Part shown: positions 14,279 through 27,328 of the stretch, piece after piece
Layout of the letters: the number at the start of each line of letters is the position of its first letter
Position numbering within the stretch: the stretch's first letter is position 1
NCBI GenBank assembly: GCA_022605955.1
Contig: JAKCOZ010000005.1
Location: 3,313,501 to 3,377,500 of the forward strand
Source: Rallus limicola
Lineage: Eukaryota > Chordata > Aves > Gruiformes > Rallidae
DNA length: 64,000 nt
Direction: 5' to 3'
Translations under genes and position numbers: made by a program
The notes under the pieces: model-generated
Seen by the model: only the letters and a program-made list of their open reading frames with translations
Databases searched by the model: none
What the model was told of the DNA's origin: nothing

Positions 14279-14353
14279 CGAGGTTTTTCCATTGTCTAGG
14301 TCTAGGTAGGTTTGCTGATGTAATCCAGTGAGGTGCTGAATTAAGAGTCAAAG
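14279..14353 (+). other. Splice-flanked segment, possible non-coding exon
   Basis: A strong acceptor (pyrimidine tract ending cattgcag) precedes position 14279 and a good donor (caaag|gtaaga) follows 14353. All three frames between them contain stops, so if it is transcribed it would be a non-coding or UTR exon. One such pair is expected by chance at this window size. Confidence 0.15.
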
Positions 14354-14926
14354 GTAAGAACACTGTCTGTGTGGGAGACAAGTTGGGTCTGTTTCCATCC
14401 CAGTGCACAAAGATGCAGCTCTGTAGGTCAGCTCTCACCACTGGTTAACAAGTTTGGGTGCTTTGCCCTGTTTTCTCTGCTCATCCTGTGTGAAGCATTC
14501 CTGCCCAGTCTCGGGGAGCTGGGCTGAGGGGACAGGGGATGCTGAGTGCTGTTCCTGCTGCAATAACCCTGCTTTTGAGAGGAAGCTGTGCATTTATCTT
14601 TGACTCAGCTTGATTTTCTTTTTTGGAGGGGGCATTTACAATTATCCTTCTCCTAAAAATCTCTCTGCTGTCATTTTGCCCCATTATACTGTGAGATTTG
14701 AAATACGTGCTTAAATCCATTTTCTGTGCACCTTACCACTCTTGCCAAGAACAACATCATAAAGAATATTAGTTTGTATTTTATCTGTTGCCTTCCTGGC
14801 TGGTTATTTGGTCCAGACTCTGTCACAAAGAGCAGCTGCTGGTATTGTTATGCATTTAGTATTCCTGTGTACTGAGAAGTACTGAAGTGCTTGTGCCTCC
14901 AGTAGTGGTGTGATGCAGTGAATTGA

Positions 14927-14949
14927 TTTTTTTCTTTTTTTTTTTTTTT
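14927..14949. repeat. Poly(T) tract
   Basis: T-run interrupted by a single C. Confidence 0.9.
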
Positions 14950-17210
14950 ACTAAGTTTCTTTTCACTACTCTTGTGTAGGTAGGTGGAAAGTCAGGGTAG
15001 GTGACTTTGATAAGAATAGGCAAGGAGAGAGGGAGTGATAAAACAGGTTATTTAGCAGAGAACAATACCAGAGCCCTTTAATGAGCCTTTTCTAGATTCA
15101 GAGTTTTAATATGGTGCAGAAATTATGCAGAAAGTTTTCTAATGTTTCTTGGATTCTGTCCACATGTACCATTAATATTTTTTTCTGCACATAAGCTACA
15201 GCAGATCTACAAGTTATAACTTATTTTTTGTTGGAGTCAACTGAAAACCCCATCCCTCTGCAATGCACTATTCAAATCTGTACTCTGATCCTGCTGACAG
15301 TGAGGCTGTTCTTAACTGCTTGTAAGAATAACTGAAAATTCACATTCTCCTGGCTGTTATGCACAAGGGTGGCCTTGCTGCCCAGCTCTGCCAAAAGTGA
15401 GAAGAGCAAAGGTACCAGGGGAACATTTCGCTGTAGTGGTACTGATTTGTTCAAACTTGAGTTCAGCTCTGTGTTATTTACAACCTTGTGGGCTGACATT
15501 TAACTGCAGATTTGTGCTCTCCACCCTGGTCCCAGATGGGCTTGTGAGTACTCTGATCCATGGGTTTTAAAATAAAAATAATCTCATATTATAAGGCACA
15601 GAATTTTTTTGAGGAATCAAGAAGTGCTGTCCAGTTTTAAGGAACTTGGTTGCTGAACTGAACCAGCCACTGTCCATCTTTTGCCTGCCCAGGCATAGGA
15701 GGGATGTTTCTTACCAGATGTTGGAAGAGGAAAAGTCTCCAGAATTGGATGTTTACAGAGAAGTTCTCTCTGATGCTCCGTGAGAGCTGTCAGCATGCTC
15801 CCTGTCATCTCTACCACCCTTCTGGTCCTGAAACTAAACCTTACCCTTCCTTTGGTGCTTTCCAGACACTGTCTGGGTATTGTAAGAGAAGTTTAGGGCC
15901 ACTAGATAAGCATTTTTTTTATTCTGTCCTGGCTGCATCCCAGCCAGCCCAGCTTCTGGTGAAAATTGACTAGTTGAAACCAGGACAGACCAAAACCATA
16001 CTCTCATCCCTTGGTCTGGAAAGGTGTTGGTGCAGGAAACATGCCTTAAAAAAAACCATGGAGGTACAGAAGATGGCTTGCTCCCTCCCATCCCTTTCAA
16101 GTCTTCTCCTTTGTATTCCTTTTTTCTGCTACTTTACTGCCTTGCCTTTTCTTTCCAGTTTCACTGCAGTTACATCCCTGGTGATCGGACATCAGAAAAA
16201 AAAAGCAACAGTTATTATTTTTGCTGCATCTTGCAACAGACAAGGCTGGAGAAAGCGAGGGTGTATCTTCACAGCTGTTCACCTGGTTTAGCCCTTGCCT
16301 GAGCTGTCACATGGAGGATTCAGTTGTCTTCTGAATTAAATCTGTGCTGCCTTACTAGCCTATTACCTGACAATTGGCCAGAGCAACATGAACTGTGGTG
16401 TTGAGATATTAATCATGCTCTGAAACAGCATTACCTCATGGTGATTGTGCAGTGGGCACAGCATTGCAGTGCAGAAAGCCTTGGTAGGGCTGTAGCCAGG
16501 CATCTCTGTGTTAGGGAAGATTTACATCATGGCTGTCTTTTTTGTTGTTTTTATTGCTGGGTTTTGTTTGGTTGTTGGGTTTTATTTAGAGATGCCTCTT
16601 GATTGCCTAGAAACAAAAGCCTAATTATTATTTTAATTAAAATATTTTAAAATTACAGAATAAGCTTTTTTTCTTTAAAAAGATAAATCAAATTAATTTC
16701 AGAAATAGGCCACAGTTCATAACGATAGAGACCTTGTTGTGTCATGGTTTGTAGAGCCATGCTCATTCAGGCACCTTGGCCTGGATACTTTGGGAAGGAG
16801 CAGCACTCCCTGCTCCAGCAGCCCAGCTCTGTAGGCAACTGGAGATGCTTGATGGGACCTGGAGAGCTCAGAAAGAGCCAGGAGCTGCTCCAGGTGAGCA
16901 CCACAAAGCACTGACGTCTCCCTAGAATACCCAGGACTGGGCACTGTTGGAAATGGTGGACTGGGATGCCTTCATTTTTTAAAGTTTCACCTGAAACAAT
17001 GTGATTTCTTAATGGTGAGTAACTGATGGCACGTTGCTGAGGACATGGGCTGGTGGGTTACACAGCTTTTGGTGGAAATGCCTCTTAGGTCTTGGAACCA
17101 CATTGCCTGCTCTGCTGTCATCTCACATTGCAGGTGCTGTTGCTGCAGGAGAAGCTTGGCTTTAATGCACTCTTCTGCAGAAAAAGCAGGGGACTATGTT
17201 TACTGGCACT

Positions 17211-17284
17211 CGGTGAGGGTTGGACTCAATGATCTCTTGAGGTCCTTTCCAACCCCTGCAATTCTGTGATTTTGTGATTCTTTG
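17211..17284 (+). mobile_element. CR1 LINE fragment, 3' terminus
   Basis: The segment reads like the last part of a CR1 element: a ggttggactcaatgatctc-type block, then tcctttccaacccc, then repeats of an ATTCTGTG-type octamer that end CR1 elements. Only the 3' end remains, as usual for 5'-truncated CR1 copies, and the element runs on the plus strand. The left edge is uncertain because similarity fades gradually. The subfamily cannot be assigned by eye. Confidence 0.85.
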
Positions 17285-18186
17285 AATAATTCTGCTGTTC
17301 CCAGGGCACGCAGTCTCTGTCAGGACAGATGGGTTTAGTCTCAGGCTGAAGAATTAGCTGTGAGGTGTGCAGAAGATAACTTTGTCTCTTTTTGTTGGTA
17401 TTTTGTTTTATTTTAACTGTACCATCTAAAATAGAGGGTGAGCAGGAAAAGGCACCACTGAATAGTGACTGCTATGTGAAGGCAAGTAGAAGTGTAGGTG
17501 CTGCCAGCAAAGCCATTTCCCAAAGATCTGTCTCCAGGAGCTGGAACAGGCTCAGATCATTGCAGATTTCCTCCTTTGCTTATGTGCAGAGCTGCAAATG
17601 GCTTTCTGTTCTCAAGCACTGGCCTTTGCTGTGAAATCTGGCTGGATGGGAGTGCTGACTGCATGCCTAGTGCTTCTTTCAAAGGAAACACAAAGGAAAG
17701 ACCAGCACTTTGTTGAGGAAATCATCTGAGGAGAGATGCTGAGAGCCCTTGCCTGCCTTTTCTCTCCCCAACTTGAAAATACCTGTTACCAAAGGTTGGA
17801 AGGGGATGGGGGGCCCTCCTCCCAAATATACAACCAAATACTACTTGTGCATTTGGCTTAGGTAACTCCCTGCCTCACACCGTGGACATGCATTCTCTTT
17901 TCTCTCTGATACCTGCCAGTGTATCTCATATTCAGCTGCCTTGCCTGGCATTGTAAGGTGGAATTCCTTCACATTTTTTATTCAATCAACTTCAAAGTAA
18001 ATAAATATACCTCATGGCCGTAGCTGCTGCTCAGCACTCTGTAGTGGAGTTGCCTGGGAAGTTGGGAAATGGACCGGCTGTTATGAAGCAGCTTTGGAGA
18101 AGCCAGTCCTGGGTAGTTTTCCTGCATGTTTTCCCCCCATTTTGGGCCAGTTTTGTGAGCAAGCCCTGGTGAGAAGGTGTGTGTGT

Positions 18187-18211
18187 GGAGGGGGGAGGGT
18201 TGGGGGGGCGG
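18187..18211 (+). repeat. G-rich tract with G-quadruplex potential
   Basis: Runs of six, three and seven G are separated by one or two bases. The seven-G run can supply two tracts, so four tracts of three are available on the plus strand. A short GT-rich run precedes it. Confidence 0.7.
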
Positions 18212-18227
18212 CTGTGTGATTGCCAGG

Positions 18228-18253
18228 AATAAGTGTTACCAATAAGTGTTACT
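18228..18253. repeat. 13-bp tandem duplication
   Basis: The unit aataagtgttacc is present twice in direct tandem with one mismatch at the last base. Confidence 0.85.
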
Positions 18254-21200
18254 CCCGAGCGCTCCGTCACACAGCACTGAGCGCCTGTGGCAAAAATAGC
18301 TTTATGTAGATTGCATGAGTTACTGTGGGGAAGTTGAATTCCCTGCGGCTCTTGGAGGAGGAGGGGGTGGGAAAAGGGCTTTTTTGTCCAACTATGTCAT
18401 ACCCGTGCAGTCATGCCAAAGCACGATGGTGTACTGCTCCTGCTTTTCAGCGGCCTCAAGATTAATTGCTTTCCTTCTGAGAACAAGATATCTGAAAGGT
18501 ATAGTGATTAATGACATAGCAGGCTTTCTCCCCTTCCCACAGGTCAAGCCTTCACAGACAAGGAGGAGGCTGCTAGCATGATGCTGGGATTTCTTCCCGA
18601 GACCCTGCCAGATTCAGAAACTTTTAATATTTTTTTCCATGCTCTATGAATTTTTTCCCTTAATAGAAACTGTCATCTGTAATTGAGACTATTACATTGA
18701 CATGTGAGGATAGTGCAGAAGAGTATGTAATTTAACTAATTCTGAGCCTACTCATCCCCCTTGCTAAAACAGATGAGGTTTTTAGCAGCCCTACCCAGTG
18801 CTTTGTAGCCAGCAGTGTTTTGTTACAAAAGCAAGGCAAACCTCCATCACTTCTTGTGACGGCAGGTCCCTTGGCTGGTCCTAAAGGTCATCAGAAAGAC
18901 TTTGTCAAAACTAGAGGCTCATTGCACTGGATCCCATGCAAGCACCATGGCCAGGTTAGTGTCATCTGAGAAAATACATGGAAATAGAGATATTTTTTGA
19001 ATGCTGGGTGTAAGTAAGTGTGGCAGTGGAACACGAGTCAATAGTTTGCATGAGATTGCATATGCACAGGAGCTGAAACAGCCTCCTAATTTCTGAATAT
19101 CCACAGAGTGGGGATTCCAACCGGGTGAATTAAGCCACAAGGCAGAGGAAGGATAGTGGAAACTGGGTCGCCTCCTTTAGCCAGGGCTACATCTGCTGTC
19201 CTTAGTGGTAGTGGTCTAAAGTGGCACACTGTTCCCAGCACAAACTTTTTGAGTTTCTTTTTAAATGCTGTTGCATAGGATGGGGTTTGCATCCTGGGAA
19301 TTGGACACATGAGATTTGGCCAAACAGTTTAGTACACGTGTTGCTGTAGGTAACGGAACCTGCTTTGGCTGACTTTGATGTTGGTAAAACACGAGGCATT
19401 TCCTACACCATGTACCACAGAACAGGACAGATAAAGTAGCTGAACCAACAATTTTCTGTGCCGTTGTTACCACTGGTATTTATGACCTAGCAGGTTTTCC
19501 TTTATAGGCCTGTCACAGGGTGCAGATTTTACAAAGTGCTATTCCCTTGGCCGAGGTTTCCATATAATTTAGATTTCAAGGAAGTGGCTTTCAACTTCAG
19601 TTCTCCACTAGCAGCATAAAAGTCCCTTGTTACTAAATCATCGGGAAGATAACTCATGTACATACCTTCATCTTGAAATACCTTGTAAGTTATTAAATGC
19701 AAAATCTTGGAGCAGGCAGAAGGAGCATGGCTTTGTCTTCAAGGCTTGATGACATTAAAAAAGATTGCTTGTTTTAGCTGTCACAAAATAATTGAGATGC
19801 TTCTGAAATATTGTTTCAGCTTTTACTCTCTTGTATGCTGAATGTGAAATGGCTCCTGTTATTAGCAGTTATCTTTTGTCATAAATATATCTCTTGACTC
19901 ACCAGGACCTCTTTGCCAGATATATGATAATCCCTTGTTTGCTGTTTAAGCTGCAAACTGATGAGATGGTAGTTACTTTACTGTCACTAATTAAGTAATT
20001 AATTCATCTGGGAGATATGCTGCTTATTTTCTCTCACTTTATTTTTTTCAGATGAGTTGAGTTTAAACCCAGGTCACTTGAAATTATGTTTTTTAACCAC
20101 TGTTGAATCAGCAAGTTTGCAGCTATGGGCCCTTTTTTTACATAACAAATTTTCAGTCTTGTTTGGATAAAGCTGCGATTTAAGCAGAGCATCAGTCAGC
20201 TAAACAAATCCAGGTATGTTTTGCAAATGATAGACTTGGCATGTTGAGAGCAAGCTTAGTTGGCCAGTCTTCAGTGTCTTTGATACGAAAAGCCCATTTA
20301 AGGGGAAAAAAACCCCAACAACAAAGGACAAGTGAATAGGAAATCTAGCGTTTTGGGTGTGTAGGTGATCAGTAACGTTTTTGCTGAATGCTGAAATGGG
20401 AAATGCACAGATGGGACACACTGCTTCCCTGACATGCTCAACATGTCCTATCTGCTCCCTATCCACATCAGTCAGCAAGGGAGCCATTTCAGAAGTGTCT
20501 CTCTCTTGCAGAGCTGGAAAGAGCCAGATAACCCCAGTAATGCTGGGTATTCATACTTTGACTCCTGTTGAATAAATTAATGGGACAATAAGAAATCATG
20601 AAGGCACAGAAATAGGTATGCTTTGCTCAGATGATCTTGTTGGAGGCCTACTTGCAAGCATTACTTTATGTTGAAGAGTAAATGATTGAGACCTGACAGC
20701 CCCACTGGTCATCTTGTAATGGAGCAATGAAAAGTGACTTAAATAGGAACATGACCCTCCCCCAAATAATGATAAACGATAAGAAAAATTATGGCAAGTG
20801 AAACTACTCTCTAAAACAAGTCTGAGTAGGACTCTGAAACCAAGCCTGCCTGCCAGCCGTTTTGGATATTGGACCTGGAAAAGTTTTTCTTTCTTAGGGG
20901 AGAGAAAAGCAAGCTCTCAGATACAATTTTCTGCTTCCTTAATCAACTTCTCAGAGAAATGAGATATGAGAACATGCAGCACGCAAAGCACAGGTGAGGG
21001 ACCAAAAGTCATGTACTCAAGAGCTCTGCCAGTATTCCAATTTGTGCTATGTGATTTCTTTATTGTTTGAGAGACTTGGTCAAAGAGAGTTAGTGGGTAT
21101 TTTATTCAATTATGATTGTACTTTTTGAAAATATATTGTATAAATGAATAATTGATATCTCAAACTGGCTAAAATTGGAGTGGGATGGAAAAGTTCAAAT

Positions 21201-22137
21201 GTTTTAAAGAGCCTATAAAAATAGATGACTACATGTTACTGTGTTCTATTCCTCACCCCCCACCCTCCCAACACACTTTGGGCATGTATCCATTTTCTTA
21301 ATATTCTAGAAGAAAAGGCGGTGGAAGAAATATTTAGAATTGGAAATCAGCACAAGTGCCTTGCTGTAAGCCAACAAGAAAAGCAGAGCAAATTCTCAAC
21401 GAACTGACATAGTAAACTTCCTCCCACATTACATCAGTGATATCTCCCAAAAAGTTGGCGACAGCATAAACAAAGGGCACTGTGTGCAAACCGTTGAAGG
21501 GCTGCACGTAATCATGTTATATGGATACATTTTATGCAGGGATAGGATTGTTTCCCTTGCCAGAAAATGAAAAATATTTTTATTTCCTTATGTGGGGTAA
21601 CCATACTCTGTTTTTGATGTGAGTAAGCATGAAGTGTCTGTCTGGCTTAGCAAACAGCTAACCCAGTGGAACCTTTTACCTTTTTAACTTGCAATTATTT
21701 CAGGGTGGCCTTCCGTGTCTGACAGCTGTTTCTGCTGCACAACAGAGCTGTTCAGTGCATCCCAGGTATGGCCAGAGACGGTTGCCCTGATGATTCACTG
21801 CTGATGAATCAGACTTGTTGTCTAGGCAACTGCCTTCAGCATTAACTGGAAAACGATGAGTTAACACCAGAGTCTCAAAACTGTGAAGCCTCCAAGTGTC
21901 ACCTCATCACACAGTGAAGGCTCTTCTAAACCCTGATCTTTACAGGGATGTGCTTTAAAGATGCAGACTGAGGACATATGGGTGAGATACGGCAACAACG
22001 AGACAGGGCAGATTGTCTGCTGCAATGGAGAGCTGCTGCCTCCTCAGCAGTGCAGGGGTGAGGGGAGGGGGTCTGATGTCTGCACATGGACTCCAGATCC
22101 CCAGGACAGCCTGCAAAAGGTGGAGTGGGAACACTGG

Positions 22138-22151
22138 CTGCCCTCTGGTGC
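22138..22151 (-). promoter_or_regulatory. CTCF-like binding motif
   Basis: The minus strand reads GCACCAGAGGGCAG, which agrees with the CTCF core consensus at all but the first of its 14 positions. A single match of this quality is expected occasionally by chance, so it is a prediction. If bound, it would act as an insulator or loop anchor with minus-strand orientation. Confidence 0.4.
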
Positions 22152-22829
22152 CCTGCAGATGTCTGGCATTTCTCTAAAGGATGCAAAATGTCAAAATCTT
22201 TCCCTACTGCTAAAATTTCTGTTCTGAGCAGAGCAACCTTTTACATGGTCCAGCGCAGACTGTGCTTAGTAACTTAATGGAGAGAAGACCATTCAGGAAG
22301 AGCTCTTGAGGACTGCCAATGTGCTTCTAAAAAATAAATATATATATTTTTCTGGCTTTTTGCTATAGATACTTGCAGCGCCCTACTTGGGCACAGTGCT
22401 TTATGGCAGGTTCCAGTCCCAGCCTTGGGGCCATCCCGGTGTAAGGGATGATGACAGAGGACACAACTAGACTTCCTGGGATACATCTTCAAGAAAGTTT
22501 AAAATAGACCGGCTGCTTCTAACACACTGGTGGCAGGATTTGCTCATTCAGAATTACATTAAATCATCCCTGACACGAGAACCTCACCACACACACCTTT
22601 GATCTTTGTGTTGATCTTTGAGAATTCTCTTGCTTTTAATCTGTATGCCAGTGTGCTGACCTGGCAAAACAACCATTTCAGGAACTTGTGTAGGTGGTGA
22701 AAAACATGACTTCCCTTTCCTGAATCTATGGCTCTGGAGTGGATGCCTTTCCTAGACCTGTGCTTTTCCTGTCAAGATGCAACTGTGGGGACTGGAGGTG
22801 CTCTGCACTGGGGAATGTAGGGATGGTGG

Positions 22830-22902
22830 TATAAAACAGAGCTGCTGGAGCAGAGAAGATGGGTGAAGCTAGCAGGCTAAGGAGTGAAATGCAGGAAGAC
22901 AG
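22830..22902 (+). promoter_or_regulatory. Candidate TATA promoter with short first exon
   Basis: A canonical TATAAAA lies at 22830-22836. About 66 nt later comes a perfect donor (gacag|gtaagtgag, boundary 22902/22903). A start expected near 22858-22862 would give a first exon of roughly 40 nt. An ATG in good context at 22859 opens a frame to the donor (MGEASRLRSEMQED), but the predicted start site is practically at that ATG, so the exon is more likely 5' untranslated. No CpG enrichment accompanies it. It could be a tissue-restricted or non-coding transcript, or chance. Confidence 0.2.
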
Positions 22903-25221
22903 GTAAGTGAGAGTCAAGAAAACATATCGAGCATCATCTGGTAAGGTTTAAAGGCAGCTTTGTCCCTAGGGGAGCTCCATGCATAGCCCATTTCCAGGGA
23001 CTCAGCTGTTCATTTCTGCCCCTTGTAAGCATGGCTCGAAATAAAGGAAATGTCATTTTTTAAGACACTGAGCTGGCTATTTGGTGGAACTTGTAAGCTT
23101 TCATTATGTTTTGTCCCAATAAGTATGAACTATCTGTTAATATTTATGAAAGCTGCCAAATGTCTGTGTTGAAAAATCCATGTGGTCAGACAGATGCTGT
23201 AGTATGAGCCTGAAAAGAGAGTAATAAAAAATTCAGGAAAGGAAAGTCTTTGGAAATAGAATATAATCAAAATTGGTTTTGTTTTGTTTTCTAGTCGAGC
23301 AAGGACCGCTGGGTCAGTTTTCTTTGGAAGTCTGTGAAGCCTGCGTAGATGAGGGTGGCAGATGTTAACATAACAACAAAAGCTACCTGAAGCTTCTCCC
23401 CTTACAGTGTTGAATTTTACAGGCTGGGGTATGTAATATAAAATCTATCCCCTGCTAACCACAGTAACAAATTATGAGTGTCATCACAGGCAGATGAAGC
23501 GTGTTTTGTATAAACATGTGGGAACAGTCACCTGAGACCTCTGAGGCAGGATAGCTTTCTCTTGCAGTGCTTCTACCAGAATCATCAACAATCCTGACAG
23601 TTTGTTTCCTGCTGAAATTGAAGCGTTTTGTCAGAACAGATTAATTACCACTAATAATCTTGACAGAATGCCATCAAACATCTTGTTATGATTTATATGG
23701 TATATAGAACACAAGTCAAAACAACTCACTGGTGCTTGAAACAACATGCTTCAGAGTTTTAAATTTAATGTTCTCTTTTCTTCATCCTTAGCAAAAAGCT
23801 TGGAATTTCTGATGTGAGAAATTGTTCCCAATGGGTTCTGGCTCATAGTTTTCTTTCCTCCTTAGTTTATATTTTGACCAAATCTATCCAAGGCACATAT
23901 AAGAAAAGTTACTCTTAAAGCAGTGGTTACTGATGATTGTAGAATCTCTGTGTGAATGTACCACTGGCTTTAGATTGTATTTGGTATCTAGCCTAAGTGA
24001 TGTTGAGGATCAACATATTTCTCTTATTTGGGGAAAAACAATTTCATCCTTTTGTCGATCACATCTACTGAAACTTGAGGAGGAATGTGCTATGCTCAAG
24101 ATGCTGACACAAACTTTCATTCTGCTTACCAGACACATCAAATTCGAAGCCCATCATTTCTCTCTAGGAAAAGGTGCTATGAAAAACCTTCTTAAAGTGC
24201 TGACTACTTGATCCAGGAAAAGGTGATGTGTTGTGGCACAGGATCAGCAAGAGGATTCATGGGATTGGAAAGCAAACAAATGTCATTTCATTATTTCATA
24301 ACAAAATAAGTGCAGAGGAGTGGTGTGACCAATATTGGAAGAGGAGAATAATAGCAAAAATGTAATCATGGGTGGCAACACGTGTAATATGCTATAACAT
24401 GTATAATGCATTTAACTATCTAATGTAGCTCAAGTCCTACACCCTCCATCACAGTGGGCCTAGGTGTTTCCAGGCAAATACCAGCAGTTAGATACACTGG
24501 TAAGTCTGAGCAGCACTGGCTTGCAAATCCGGGCTTTGAAAGTTTGCTGGAAGTGAAATGCTGATGGATGAATGCTGGCTCTGGCACACTTTGCTGTTGG
24601 AGAAATGTCCTCCCCTGTTGGATTCATGCATGATAAATATTTCCTTGGTTTGAGTAGCCCTGCTCAGTGCTAAATTTCAGTATAGACCCTTGGGGGGTGT
24701 GGGGTGGTGTTTGTCTGTTGGAATCTCTTATGTTTAACATTAAAAGATCGCATTTTACAGCAAAGCATGTGCTACACAGCCATGAACAAATACTGGATTT
24801 TTAAAAATAGAAAGTGAAAAAGCAAATGTGTTGTCATTTTGTGATGATTTGCCTTAGGCTTCTGAACAAAAACTGCAGAAACACCTGGCTGTTATTTTAT
24901 TTTAATCTCCATGAGAAATAAAAATTACTTACGGCAGCATTTAATTGTAACTATAAACAACATTTATTCAGCGCCTTTAGAGCCATTTGCCTTTTTTTCA
25001 GATTTGCTGTACAGATACATGTGTGTACAGATACCTTTGCAGAGGTACTGATCTGTTCTGTGAGCTGTGGACCTCACATCGTGCTTCAGGGCTTCTCAGG
25101 AGGGCAGCTAAAGCAGCCGAACTAGTTGCAGTGCAAATGCATTTTGAATCTCACTGTGACTCGTACAAGGACAAGCATGGCAGAGCAGGGATTTTATCAA
25201 CGCGGTGCCTGATACTTAGCG

Positions 25222-25250
25222 TGTAGGAGACTTAACATGTAGGAGACTTG
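25222..25250. repeat. Short direct repeat
   Basis: The 12-mer tgtaggagactt occurs twice, separated by five bases. Confidence 0.85.
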
Positions 25251-26151
25251 TGTTCCTGCAGGCATTAAATGCATGAGGTGGCTATTTTGGACCACTTTTA
25301 GAAATGCTCTGAAATTCTACACGCCATACTAGGGATCACCAGAGCTAGTTGCTGTAATCATGGAAGCCATCATTATTCACATTCGGCAGCTGATTCTCCC
25401 AGTTTCACTTCATTGCTTTGCAGCTTTGTTTGCTTTCTCCTTGTGTTGTTTTCCACAGATGTAGTGAGCATTGTGGTTTCCTTGCTGTCAGTTTAAATTA
25501 TTGTAGCAGAAAACTTGGGAAAGAAAAGCTAGGTGTAGAAGCATAGTTTGTTGGATGTAGTAACCTATCAGATAAGTCAAGTTACAAGGTGTGACGTAAG
25601 GAATTTGCTATATGTCAGGTGGAAGGAGGACACACACTAAGGTCCAGTCTATGCTTCAAGGCAATTCTCATTTGTGTTTTCTGCACATATGTATTTTGAG
25701 ACAGTGTTTTAGTGGCTAATGTAATGAAATGTTATCTGCATTCCCTGCAAAATCAAGATGTTAACACCTCTATTAATAGAGGAGAAAATGTGGTACCATT
25801 TATTTTTTGTTCAAGAACTAGAGATGCCATATTGAAATACATCAAATAATTAATCTCCATATGTTGAATCTCCTGATGTCTCCAAGTCCCCCACCATAGC
25901 ACTCCAACTTAAAGTAGAAAAACTAATTTATTTTTCTAATTGAAATTAACAGCACCTGTCATTATAGGCAGAACATTCTGCCAGAAGGTTTTTAGCTGGA
26001 GTACTTGCCACTCTTTCCAGCAAACTTCAGTTTCATGTCACAGTCAAGAAATAGTTGGAGATGCCAGGAAGTAAACCAGGCAGCTTAGTGATTACAGGTT
26101 TGAGGGCAGACCTATCTGTAAAGCCCATAGAACTGAAAGCCAGTTTCTGGT

Positions 26152-26191
26152 GGGGAGGGAGGAGAAGGGGAAGGGAGGAAGGAAGGAAAAA
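26152..26191 (+). repeat. Uninterrupted 40-nt polypurine tract
   Basis: Forty consecutive purines made of GGGA, GGAG and GGAA words. Such tracts can adopt triplex (H-DNA) structure. It resembles a decayed (GGAA)n microsatellite. Confidence 0.85.
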
Positions 26192-27253
26192 TAGCTGCTG
26201 TGGGATCAAGAAGCAGCACTCCTTGTCAGCTGCAGTGGGTTCATAGCCTGGCACTTGGAAAGGGTGCAGGGGGCTACTTGTTTTATTTGGAATTCTCAGC
26301 AATTATTCTGAATGTCCAAAAACTGTGTGGCTGAGGCTCCTGAAAGCAACAGTTTGTCTAAATTTCAGCTCAAGTACTCAAAGGAGGGTTTTTCTCCCCC
26401 CTCCCCCCAGACATATTCCCTTGGTATTTGAAAAAAAATTATAATATCTATATATAAATATTGTTCTCAAAGGATTTGGGGGTTTTGCCAAGGACTGTTC
26501 TCTCTCATTCAGTAAAAAAATAGAACCCTGTATATAATGAACTTTTCTCTTTCCTCCCACTTTTAGTGTGTCCCTATGCCTCAAACTATTTTCTAGTACA
26601 AGAAGTGGGAGCCAGCAAACAAAACTAGTGGGAGACACAATCAAAACAAGGAAAAGGAAGTAGTTTTTTGCACAGCAGGCGACAGACATGTAGCTGCCTG
26701 CCAAAGAAAGCTGTGGACGCAGGAGTATTTTTATACAGAATCAAGGGGGTTTGACTCAGGGCATGCCCTGAGCGGAAAATCCTTGAAGACTGGAAGAGTA
26801 GGTACGCTCTTTTTTTTAAGGCATCTGCTTGCCTTTTTTGTTCTTTTTGCTCTGAGTGTCCACATGCAGCTGCAGGCAGGGTACTAAGGAGCTAGGGCAG
26901 GGTATGGAGCTAGGCAGCCCCTTGGTCCCAGCCTGCTGCTCTCACTGGGTTTCACGCTCCACACTGCTAGTGTTTCCATGGTTTTTATGGAAACAGAATT
27001 ACGCCCCAGAGGTAACTGCATGTTGGTGTTTGCTGATGCAATCCCTTTGAGATAAAGTAGCTCAAAAAGTAAATAGGAAGTCATGTTCTAACCGAGTACT
27101 TTTGATGAGACGGTGAAGTGATTTAGAGACCAATAAACGTGCATAGTTCTCAGCAGTTGTCTTGCAGCTAACACACTTCAAGCAAACGAGTGTTGTTCTC
27201 TATAGCTCATAAATTCCCACTGAAATAATAATTGAAAATGATAAGACTCTTAC

Positions 27254-27328
27254 CTGGAAATCTCTGTGTAGGCAATAAAAGGTGCCCATACTCTAGATAT
27301 AAACAAAGAGCTATTGAACCTGTCAGAG
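27254..27328 (-). other. Candidate minus-strand exon, 75 nt
   Basis: On the minus strand a pyrimidine-rich acceptor (catttcttctccag) precedes the segment and a strong donor (ttccag|gtaagag) follows it. Two of three frames are open through all 75 nt, one reading SDRFNSSLFISRVWAPFIAY and onward. I recognise no protein family. A 75-nt open segment is not rare by chance, so the support is the quality of the two splice sites. Confidence 0.2.

Larger units (their letters stand above)
3904..17210. other. Intron-like or intergenic DNA with simple repeats
   Basis: No recognisable protein exon or repeat family was found across this long stretch. It contains mononucleotide tracts (4626-4667, 6212-6234, 11483-11499, 14927-14949), a short TG/TA microsatellite (13445-13465), a perfect small inverted repeat (13205-13223) and one acceptor/donor pair with no open frame (14279-14353). 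Segments near 9840-9900 and 12600-12780 are AT-rich with TAAT and AGCTG words and could be conserved non-coding sequence, but that is only an impression. Confidence 0.4.
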
